From Vampirovibrionales bacterium (GTDB taxonomy: Bacteria; Cyanobacteriota; Vampirovibrionia; Vampirovibrionales; JAGQHJ01): a stretch of 5,012 nucleotides of DNA. The notes beneath the pieces are model-generated. The model had not been told where the DNA came from. It worked only from the letters and a program-made list of their open reading frames with translations, and did not search any database. The position numbers and the translations under genes were made by a program. Shown one piece after another: positions 1-5,012 of the stretch; the first letter of the stretch is position 1; every line of letters starts with the position of its first letter. Location: NCBI GenBank assembly GCA_025451145.1, contig JANWKX010000082.1, positions 1-5,012 on the forward strand. The letters run 5' to 3'.

Positions 1-747
1 GGAATGCGTCGTAAAGTGTGAGTTATGTTCATAAAAGAAGTCGGTGGCCCGAAAGGTCCCAAAAACCCGATCAATACAAGGCACTTCAATACACAGTTGG
101 GTCTCCAATCCGTGCCAATTGGCCGCAAAGGCTAAGGATTGAACAAAGCCCAAGGGGTTCATCAGGTGTTCCAGCACATGGCGGCTGATAATCAAATGGG
201 GTTGATACTCGGCCAAATGGATCATGGGATCGAATAACTGGGCTTGGGCCTCGATGGCCCCGCCCTGGGTTTCAATGGCCGAATGGGGATCAAACCCGAT
301 GAAACGGCCTGATGGAATCTCAGATTTTAAGGCCCGAAGCAAGTGACCATCACCACATCCAATTTCAACCACAACCGGATTTACCGGTAGCCGCTCTTTG
401 ATGCGGTTTCGGATTTGTTTTAAATGCTCGTGCCATATGGTCCCCTGATTAAACATCAGATTGGGCTTTTCGGAATAAGGGACTTCCTGGTAATCAAACT
501 CGGTGTTATAGACATGGCCACACTCGACACAGCGAACAAAGGATAAAGGCAGCCGCTTCATGCCTTGGGCCTCGGCTTGGGATTTGGGCCAGGCCAGTGT
601 TGTGAGGGGTTGATGGCCTCCAGGATAAAAGGTCACCGCGACAAAATAACCACACGCCGGGCAGGTGGTGGTGTGCAGGATCTCCTGTAGTGGGTATTTT
701 TCAGGAGCCGTTGTTTTACCCATTGTTAAAACGTCAAGATTATCCAT
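1..747 (-). CDS. Zinc-ribbon class I SAM-dependent methyltransferase, 3' end cut by window edge
   Basis: This open frame of 249 codons starts at an ATG and runs off the left edge without a stop, so the C-terminus is missing. Two cysteine pairs, CPAC (residues 29-32) and CVEC (73-76, followed by GHVYN), look like the zinc-binding N-terminal domain found in sugar C-methyltransferases (Methyltransf_13 type). The Rossmann SAM-binding motif is VVEIGCGDG (126-134), followed by GFDP (151-154) and the post-motif SRHVLEHLMNP (188-198). The stretch YEHNSHFT (239-246) resembles the YEH-x-SYFT signature of the NovU/TylCIII-like C-methyltransferase family, whose catalysis uses Tyr/His residues there. Substrate is unknown; a nucleotide sugar or other polar acceptor is likely by family. 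The start is uncertain: ATG at 747, ATG at 723 or GTG at 756 are all in frame, none has a well-placed ribosome binding site, and a TAA at 757-759 closes the frame upstream. It lies 152 bases after hemG on the same strand; no functional tie to heme is evident. Confidence 0.85.
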   Translation of the reverse strand, partial: MDNLDVLTMGKTTAPEKYPLQEILHTTTCPACGYFVAVTFYPGGHQPLTTLAWPKSQAEAQGMKRLPLSFVRCVECGHVYNTEFDYQEVPYSEKPNLMFNQGTIWHEHLKQIRNRIKERLPVNPVVVEIGCGDGHLLRALKSEIPSGRFIGFDPHSAIETQGGAIEAQAQLFDPMIHLAEYQPHLIISRHVLEHLMNPLGFVQSLAFAANWHGLETQLCIEVPCIDRVFGTFRATDFFYEHNSHFTTHS

Positions 748-756
748 AGTCGGCAC

Positions 757-798
757 TTATTCTGTTAATTCGCTCTCCCAAACCCGGGTGGGCATCAT
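757..798 (-). CDS. Possible 13-codon leader ORF upstream of the methyltransferase
   Basis: The tiny frame reads MMPTRVWESELTE and stops at TAA. It opens with two adjacent ATGs (798 and 795), and an AGGAGG at 801-806 lies 2 and 5 bases upstream of them, the strongest ribosome binding site in the window. The stop codon is followed immediately by GTG (754-756), in the same frame as the methyltransferase. Three readings fit: a real leader peptide with translation re-initiating just after its stop; the true N-terminus of the methyltransferase interrupted by a nonsense change; or a sequencing error at the TAA. The peptide has no obvious run of regulatory codons such as repeated Trp or His, so classic amino-acid attenuation is not supported. 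Translation is not proven. Confidence 0.35.
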   Translation of the reverse strand: MMPTRVWESELTE

Positions 799-800
799 GG

Positions 801-806
801 CCTCCT
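801..806 (-). promoter_or_regulatory. Strong Shine-Dalgarno AGGAGG before the short ORF
   Basis: AGGAGG on the minus strand matches the anti-Shine-Dalgarno core fully and sits 5 bases before the second ATG (795). It is about 45 bases from the GTG at 756 and 53 from the ATG at 747, too far to serve either methyltransferase start directly. This site is what makes the short upstream ORF, or an interrupted longer methyltransferase, worth considering. Confidence 0.6.
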
Positions 807-807
807 A

Positions 808-826
808 CTCAGTCTAGCACGCTGAG
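808..826 (-). repeat. Small inverted repeat just 5' of the Shine-Dalgarno
   Basis: CTCAG and CTGAG form 5-base arms around a 9-base loop, ending one base before the AGGAGG in the minus-strand transcript. A hairpin here could influence access to the ribosome binding site or be part of an operator. Arms this short occur often by chance, so function is not claimed. A TAGACT hexamer preceded by TGC lies within the loop and 3' arm and weakly resembles an extended -10 box, but no matching -35 box stands at the usual distance. Confidence 0.25.
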
Positions 827-875
827 GTCAGATAGACGCCAACGCATACGCTAAAAATCCTCTTTTTGGTTGGGG

Positions 876-899
876 CCATTCCGGTGGAATAGGGATTCC
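876..899 (-). repeat. Alternating GGAAT/ATTCC repeats after hemG, possible weak terminator or RNA structure
   Basis: Directly after the hemG stop the transcript reads GGAAT (899-895), ATTCC (890-886), GGAAT (882-878), separated by 4 and 3 bases. The middle arm can pair with either neighbour, so two mutually exclusive hairpins are possible. The downstream one extends to about 7 pairs if a G-U pair is allowed. A run of five T follows only at 857-853, about 18 bases past the stem, so this is not a canonical intrinsic terminator. It may act as a 3' end stabiliser, a weak terminator, or nothing. Confidence 0.35.
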
Positions 900-2279
900 T
901 CAGGGGGAAACGCAAACCAATGCGGGTTGAGATAAAAAATCCCGAATGTCTTGAGCCGATTGATTGCCTTGTTTTACGCAGTCATTTAATGCAATGCCTT
1001 TTCGATAGTTTCCGGTTAAAAATAACCCTGGCGTCTTTTTTAAGGCATTTTCCACTTGGGTCATACGTTCTAAATGGCCCAGTTCATATTGAGGGATGGC
1101 TTGGGAGTATCGATAAATCCGATGCATCGTCGGCTCAAGGCTTTGGGTTTTAAAGACCTGACTTAAGGCGTTTACGGTTTGCGCCAAGAGCGTTTTCTCA
1201 TCCCAAGATGCCGCCTCAGGATGTAACCGCCCGCCAAGGAAGCAGGTCAGCAAAGCTTGCCCTGCAGGCGCTCTGTTCGGAAACAAGGCGCTGGACCAGA
1301 TACAGCCCAGTAATGGAAAATCCTCTCGATACGGCACCAGAAAGCCAAAGCCATCCAGAGGATGGGGAATCGCTGATCGCTCAAGCCCCAGGTGAACAAC
1401 GGATAAATGGGGATAATGAATTTGCGCTAAGGGCTGGGCCATTTCAGGAGAGATATCGGCCAACAGATGGCTTGCTTGCCAGGCCGGAACCGTCATCAGC
1501 ACGGCTTTGGATTGAATACGCTGACCATTGGCTAAAACAATGTCATAACCCTCCGATGATTTTCTCAGCGTTTCAACCGACGTGCTTAAGAGTAGCTGAT
1601 TTTGAGGGATTTCCTGGGCAATGGCTTGCGTCAATTGCGATAACCCTTTTGGGAAGCTCAACAGCTGATAGGGCATCTTTTTGGATTTCTTTCCTTTAGG
1701 CTTAGAAGCCATCAGTCCTTTTAAGATACTGCCAGAAGACCGCTCCCAACCCTTTAGTCTTGGAAAGACTGCGGGTAGACTCAGTCGTTCAGGGTCCCCG
1801 GCATAAATCCCGGACAAAAACGGGGCTAACAGATTATCCAGCACTTCATGGCCAAGCCGTCTTCGGGCGAACGCTGCAACGGTTTCATCTGCACCTGCGC
1901 CTGGCGATTGCCAGAGCTCCGCAATCACTTTCATCTTCCCGGTCCATGAAAGTAAGGGTGTTGTAAGGCCTTTCATCGGGCTATCCGGGGCCGGAATTAA
2001 TTGGTTTTTAAAATAGATATACCGATTTTTGGCTGCCGGTGAAACGGGCATCGGTTGAAGCTGAAGTTCCTCACAGAGTGACATGATTTCAGAAGCCGAG
2101 CTGGGAAAGGTATTGGGACCTTTTTCAAGCCGAAAGCCTTCAAATTCTTCAGCCTGAATCAGGCCACCAACGGTGTCTGATGCGTCAATCAGGAGAAACG
2201 GAATGTTGGCTTTTGCTAAACGATAGGCTGCCGTTAAGCCGGTGAGTCCGGCACCAATAATGACCACATCGGTTTTCAT
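900..2279 (-). CDS. hemG: Protoporphyrinogen oxidase, FAD-dependent HemY type (annotated hemG or hemY)
   Basis: The 459-residue protein matches the usual length of HemY-type oxidases, which remove six electrons from protoporphyrinogen IX to give protoporphyrin IX, with FAD and normally O2. The N-terminal dinucleotide fold shows GAGLTG (9-14), an acidic residue ending the second strand (Asp32) and GG at 38-39. The family block EKGPNTF (52-58) follows. The central signature SGIYAGDP (156-163) with the LSLPAVFPRL and ERSSGS stretches after it is typical of this enzyme rather than of generic amine oxidases. Near the C-terminus, TGNYRKGIALNDCV (422-435) is the second FAD-contact motif. A basic segment KPKGKKSKK (193-201) may contact membrane lipids or partner proteins (inference); no transmembrane helix is seen. 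The ATG overlaps the hemH stop as ATGA, and the nearest GAGG is 13 bases upstream, so expression probably depends on translational coupling. It is not the flavodoxin-like HemG of E. coli. In some bacteria this family oxidises coproporphyrinogen instead, but the adjacent hemN favours the protoporphyrinogen role. Confidence 0.93.
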   Translation of the reverse strand: MKTDVVIIGAGLTGLTAAYRLAKANIPFLLIDASDTVGGLIQAEEFEGFRLEKGPNTFPSSASEIMSLCEELQLQPMPVSPAAKNRYIYFKNQLIPAPDSPMKGLTTPLLSWTGKMKVIAELWQSPGAGADETVAAFARRRLGHEVLDNLLAPFLSGIYAGDPERLSLPAVFPRLKGWERSSGSILKGLMASKPKGKKSKKMPYQLLSFPKGLSQLTQAIAQEIPQNQLLLSTSVETLRKSSEGYDIVLANGQRIQSKAVLMTVPAWQASHLLADISPEMAQPLAQIHYPHLSVVHLGLERSAIPHPLDGFGFLVPYREDFPLLGCIWSSALFPNRAPAGQALLTCFLGGRLHPEAASWDEKTLLAQTVNALSQVFKTQSLEPTMHRIYRYSQAIPQYELGHLERMTQVENALKKTPGLFLTGNYRKGIALNDCVKQGNQSAQDIRDFLSQPALVCVSP

Positions 2280-3277
2280 ACCAAAGCCGGAGCCTCACTT
2301 TTGACCTGCTCCAGCACCAGTTTGGTAAGCGCTTTGATATAATGTGGATGACTATTTAAGGCCTTGCTTCTGGAAACATACTGCATTTGAAGGGCTTTAG
2401 CCTGGGGAATATAAAGTAAATCAATCTCATACAGGGTTTCAATATGCTCGGACACAAAGCTTATGGGGACCAACAGAATATTATCAACCCCTTCTTCTGA
2501 TAAAGTATCGATCATGTCTTCGGTATAAGGCTGAAGCCAGGGGATTTTACCGATTTTACTCTGAAAACACAAGCGCCAAGGGTTATTGGGAAAGTGAGCA
2601 GCCATCAGCAAAGATGCGGTCTCCTGGATTTGCTGGGGATACACATCACCAGTCTCTTCGGCAAACTTTTTGGGCAAGCTGTGGGCGCTAAAGACAATGG
2701 AGATGCTTTCTGTGGAACATCCCCAGGGATTCTCCGCAATGGCCTCTGAAATGGTAGCCCCTAAGGCAGCCAAATAATCAGGGTAGTTGTGATAACTTTC
2801 AATCAGCTTGTACGGTATCTGAGCGTTTTTCTGTTGAAAACATCGCTCAAGCTCATTCATGCTGGATCCCGTTGTGGTCAAAGAATATTGCGGAAAAAGG
2901 GGCAGGATAATCAAATCTTCAATCCCATCTTGAATCATCAAATCAACTGCTTCTTCAATAAACGGATGCCAGTACCGCATACCGATATAGACGGGATAAT
3001 CCAATCCGTTGTCTTTCAATTGGACCTGAAGGGCCTTCGCCTGATCTTCGGTCAAAGGCAGAATGGGGGAGCGTCCGCCCATTTGCCCGTAGGCATCACA
3101 GGCCATGCGTTCTCTGGCGGTGCTAATAATCCAGGCCAATGGCTTCTGAAGCAGCTTGGAGAAGGGCAACCGAATAATATCCGGGTCTGAAAACAAATTG
3201 TATAAAAAGGGTTTAACCGCCTGTAAGCTATCGGGCCCGCCTAGGTTTAAAAGTAAGATGCCTGTTTTAGCCCCCAT
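2276..3277 (-). CDS. hemH: Ferrochelatase
   Basis: Ferrochelatase inserts Fe2+ into protoporphyrin IX to make protoheme, the last step of the pathway. The 333-residue protein has the short bacterial length. In order one sees the N-terminal LLLNLGGPDS (8-17), YGQMGGRSPI (63-72), MRYWHPFIEEA (100-110), LPLFPQYSLTTTGSS (125-139), the active-site FSAHSLP with His199, the QSKIGKIPWLQPYTED block (239-254) and SFVSEHIETLYEID (273-286) with Glu280. The His-Glu spacing of 81 residues equals that of the B. subtilis enzyme (His183/Glu264). No C-terminal cysteine cluster exists, so no [2Fe-2S] centre is expected, and there is no transmembrane tail. The start is well supported: AGGAG at 3286-3290 stands 8 bases before the ATG and overlaps the hemN stop. 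The gene ends by overlapping the hemG start by 4 bases. In reaction order it follows hemG, but in gene order it precedes it. Confidence 0.96.
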   Translation of the reverse strand: MGAKTGILLLNLGGPDSLQAVKPFLYNLFSDPDIIRLPFSKLLQKPLAWIISTARERMACDAYGQMGGRSPILPLTEDQAKALQVQLKDNGLDYPVYIGMRYWHPFIEEAVDLMIQDGIEDLIILPLFPQYSLTTTGSSMNELERCFQQKNAQIPYKLIESYHNYPDYLAALGATISEAIAENPWGCSTESISIVFSAHSLPKKFAEETGDVYPQQIQETASLLMAAHFPNNPWRLCFQSKIGKIPWLQPYTEDMIDTLSEEGVDNILLVPISFVSEHIETLYEIDLLYIPQAKALQMQYVSRSKALNSHPHYIKALTKLVLEQVKSEAPALV

Positions 3278-3285
3278 GACAACGA

Positions 3286-3290
3286 CTCCT
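3286..3290 (-). promoter_or_regulatory. Ribosome binding site of hemH
   Basis: AGGAG, 8 bases before the hemH ATG. Its first two bases are the last two of the hemN TAG stop codon, so ribosomes finishing hemN terminate on the site that starts hemH. This supports coupled translation and fixes the hemH start. Confidence 0.8.
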
Positions 3291-4725
3291 ACAAGGTTTT
3301 TGAGAACACCGGATGCTTTTCAGAAGCTTGGGGTTGTTTCAGATAGGCATCGAAGGGCATGGCAATATTGCGGCTGAAGATTCGCCCCAATGGCGTTAAT
3401 TGAAATCCGTCATCATCCCAGGTTAAGAAACCATCGGATGTTGGGCCTTCCAGTTGAGACAAGGCATCGGCAAAGTGTGTTTTCACCGAGATTCCAAAAG
3501 CGGCTTCAATGTCTTTAAACCGCAATTCACCCTGACATAGAATCGATAAGATCACCTGCCGGCGAAGCAGATCTTCAGGGGAAAGGGCATAGCCTCGCTT
3601 AACCGGGAGGGTCTTCGCATCAATGTATTCATAATAGTGAGGCAGTTTCTTAAGATTTTGAGCATAGTAACCATAAAGATTACTGATGGCGCTGACACCA
3701 AAGCCATATAAATCGGTTTCATAGGCCCCATTTGAAGCCACACCATGCTGAACGGTGTAGCCCATAAAATTTCGATGGAGACGCTTTTCCTCAAGGGCAA
3801 TGGTCAGGTCATCATTGGGTTTGGCAAAATGGTCCATCCCAATATAGACGTATCCGGCATCCCGCAGGGTGTTTAACGCCAGTAAAAAGATATCGAATTT
3901 CTCATGGCCTTGGGGCAGGGCCTGTTCTGGAATCCGCTTTTGATGAGGGCTTAACCACGGCACATAGGCAAAATTATAGAGGGCAATTCGATCCGGGGAA
4001 ATCTCAATGACCTCTTTCAAAGTTTGGGCAAAGCTTTCTACCGATTGATAGGGAAGTCCGTAAATTAAATCAAAATTGAGGCTTTCAAAACCCAATTGAC
4101 GGCAGGCATCTACCGTTTTTGCCGTCATCGCCAGCGGTTGAATCCGGTGAATGGCCTCCTGCACTTGCGGGTTAAAATCCTGAACCCCCATGCTGATTCG
4201 ATTAAAACCCAGATCTTTCAGGAGCTTGAGTTGCTCCAGGGTTGTGACTCTGGGATCCACCTCAATGGCGATTTCAGATTCCGGTGAAAATTGAAACCAT
4301 TTGGATTGAAAGGTAAAAAGCTGTTCCATCTGCTCAAGGGATAAGTAGGTTGGAGTCCCCCCACCCCAATGGAATTGCACGACCTGGCGTTGCTTATCCA
4401 TCAGCTGCGCAACCTGTTCCATTTCTCGGTACAGGTAGTTGAGGTATTTTTCAGCATGCTCATGTTGCTTGGTAATAACGACATTACAGCTACAGAACAG
4501 ACACTGGGATTCGCAAAACGGAATATGAGTATAAACTGAAAGGGGTAAAAGGGCCTGGCCTTGGTTGGTTGTTTCAATGGCCTCACGGTAGGCATCCGGG
4601 CCAAAGGCTTCTGTCCAGATGGGTGCCGTGGGATAACTGGTATATCGAGGGCCATGGGTATTGTATTTTTCCAGCAAGTCGTGGGATAAACGAGAATCAG
4701 TTGCCGGGGCCGCCTGCGTTGCCAT
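3289..4725 (-). CDS. hemN: Oxygen-independent coproporphyrinogen III oxidase (radical SAM dehydrogenase)
   Basis: HemN converts coproporphyrinogen III to protoporphyrinogen IX by two radical-SAM decarboxylations in the cytoplasm, without O2. From the ATG at 4725 the protein is 478 residues, close to the usual length of about 460. It carries GPRYTSYPTA (25-34) and HIPFCESQCLFCSC (67-80), whose CX3CX2C (Cys71, 75, 78) binds the [4Fe-4S] cluster; the fourth cysteine (Cys80) marks true HemN rather than the related heme chaperone HemW. Further motifs are FHWGGGTPTYLS (118-129), EVDPR (155-159), RISMGVQDF (176-184), NFDLIYGLPYQ (217-227) and, later, IGMDHFAKPNDDL and HRNFMGYTVQ, followed by the HemN C-terminal domain. 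A TTG at 4728 could add one residue, but AGGAG at 4734-4738 is 8 bases from the ATG, the same spacing as at hemH, so ATG is preferred. The gene begins 3 bases after hemE and ends 11 bases before hemH. Confidence 0.96.
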   Translation of the reverse strand: MATQAAPATDSRLSHDLLEKYNTHGPRYTSYPTAPIWTEAFGPDAYREAIETTNQGQALLPLSVYTHIPFCESQCLFCSCNVVITKQHEHAEKYLNYLYREMEQVAQLMDKQRQVVQFHWGGGTPTYLSLEQMEQLFTFQSKWFQFSPESEIAIEVDPRVTTLEQLKLLKDLGFNRISMGVQDFNPQVQEAIHRIQPLAMTAKTVDACRQLGFESLNFDLIYGLPYQSVESFAQTLKEVIEISPDRIALYNFAYVPWLSPHQKRIPEQALPQGHEKFDIFLLALNTLRDAGYVYIGMDHFAKPNDDLTIALEEKRLHRNFMGYTVQHGVASNGAYETDLYGFGVSAISNLYGYYAQNLKKLPHYYEYIDAKTLPVKRGYALSPEDLLRRQVILSILCQGELRFKDIEAAFGISVKTHFADALSQLEGPTSDGFLTWDDDGFQLTPLGRIFSRNIAMPFDAYLKQPQASEKHPVFSKTL

Positions 4726-4728
4726 CAA

Positions 4729-5012
4729 TTAAACTCCTAAGGGTGTTAAGGCCTCGTCCATTTGAGATAGCTGGACCTTAAAAGAGGTTTGTTTCACCGT
4801 ATCCACCACCAATTTGACGTTTTCAACGGGGGTCTTGGGTAAAATACCGTGCCCTAAATTAAAAATATACCCCTTTGAGCCGCCGTCCTGAATCATGGCT
4901 TCAGTGATGGGCTTTAAAGTTTCAGGTTGGCAAAACAGGAGATTGGAGTCCAGGTTGCCTTGTAGGATCACTTGAGACCCCAGTATCGATCTCGCCTCTG
5001 ACAGGGGCGTCA
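4729..5012 (-). CDS. hemE: Uroporphyrinogen decarboxylase, C-terminal 93 residues (5' end outside window)
   Basis: HemE decarboxylates the four acetate groups of uroporphyrinogen III to give coproporphyrinogen III, in the cytoplasm and without a cofactor. The visible part is the last quarter of the enzyme; the frame is open through the right edge with two bases of a further codon. The block VILQGNLDSNLL is the family's QGNLDP-like motif, and GYIFNLGHGILPKTPVENV is its most conserved C-terminal segment, together giving a secure assignment. The N-terminal RCAD/RQAGR-type substrate-binding region lies outside the window. After the usual final helix (VKLVVDTVKQT) there is a tail of about 20 residues ending in LTPLGV, somewhat longer than many family members; it may just be lineage variation. 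The stop TAA falls three bases before the hemN ATG. An internal GTG at 4971 is not a real start because conserved sequence continues upstream of it. Confidence 0.94.
   Translation of the reverse strand, partial: TPLSEARSILGSQVILQGNLDSNLLFCQPETLKPITEAMIQDGGSKGYIFNLGHGILPKTPVENVKLVVDTVKQTSFKVQLSQMDEALTPLGV
4734..4738 (-). promoter_or_regulatory. Ribosome binding site of hemN, inside the end of hemE
   Basis: AGGAG lies within the last codons of hemE, 8 bases before the ATG at 4725 and 5 before the TTG at 4728. The spacing of 8 matches the hemH site and decides in favour of the ATG. Its place inside hemE suggests translational coupling between the two genes. Confidence 0.75.

Noticed and set aside
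806..840. Sigma-70 promoter for the methyltransferase (TAGACT with TTGGCG upstream)
   Set aside because: The spacing is about 20 bases rather than 16-18 and the -10 match is only 4 of 6; transcription would also start almost on the ribosome binding site.
850..870. Intrinsic terminator built from the AAAAA...TTTTT pair
   Set aside because: The stem would be almost entirely A-T with a 5-base loop and lacks the GC-rich stem required before the T-run.
1208..1699. Plus-strand open frame of 163 codons opposite hemG
   Set aside because: It lies wholly antisense to a well-conserved enzyme gene, has no recognisable domain and no convincing ribosome binding site; it is a shadow of hemG codon use. The same holds for the other plus-strand frames over hemG, hemH and hemN.
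4726..4728. TTG as the hemN start
   Set aside because: It directly precedes an ATG whose 8-base spacing from AGGAG matches that at hemH; the TTG would add only one residue and is a rarer start codon.
1..5012. Frequent AAGGCC/GGCC words across the window as a dispersed repeat
   Set aside because: They fall mainly inside coding frames and fit a preference for GCC alanine and related codons; without a count against expectation there is no case for a repeat element.

Overview
The window carries four consecutive minus-strand genes of late heme biosynthesis plus the start of a fifth minus-strand gene, a predicted methyltransferase. Read in the direction of transcription (right to left) the order is hemE (3' end only), hemN, hemH, hemG/hemY, a 152-base gap, then the methyltransferase, which runs off the left edge. 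Together the first four cover uroporphyrinogen III to protoheme: decarboxylation (HemE), oxygen-independent coproporphyrinogen oxidation (HemN), protoporphyrinogen oxidation (HemY-type HemG) and iron insertion (HemH).

The heme genes are tightly packed. hemE and hemN are nearly contiguous, hemN and hemH are 11 bases apart, and hemH and hemG share a 4-base ATGA overlap. hemN and hemH each have an AGGAG ribosome binding site 8 bases before the ATG, in both cases at or next to the previous stop codon. This looks like one polycistronic message with coupled translation. Its promoter must lie beyond the right edge, since none is visible inside the window. HemN, the oxygen-dependent style HemY and the lack of any ChdC-type gene point to the classical protoporphyrin route rather than the coproporphyrin route of Gram-positive bacteria.

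The gap between hemG and the methyltransferase (748-899) holds the least ordinary sequence. Three alternating copies of GGAAT/ATTCC directly after the hemG stop can form two mutually exclusive hairpins. Further on, a near-perfect Shine-Dalgarno (AGGAGG) precedes a 13-codon ORF. That ORF ends in TAA directly before an in-frame GTG that opens the methyltransferase frame. This could be a leader peptide, a nonsense mutation, or a sequencing error.

The organism cannot be named from this stretch. Base composition is roughly balanced. The compact hemE-hemN-(hemH)-hemG layout is reminiscent of chlamydial heme clusters (hemE-hemN-hemG) and could also fit a non-photosynthetic cyanobacterial relative or another Gram-negative lineage; this is inference. 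No tRNA, rRNA, CRISPR array, insertion sequence or phage gene was seen. The region is mostly a conventional biosynthetic locus, and no clearly novel system was found.
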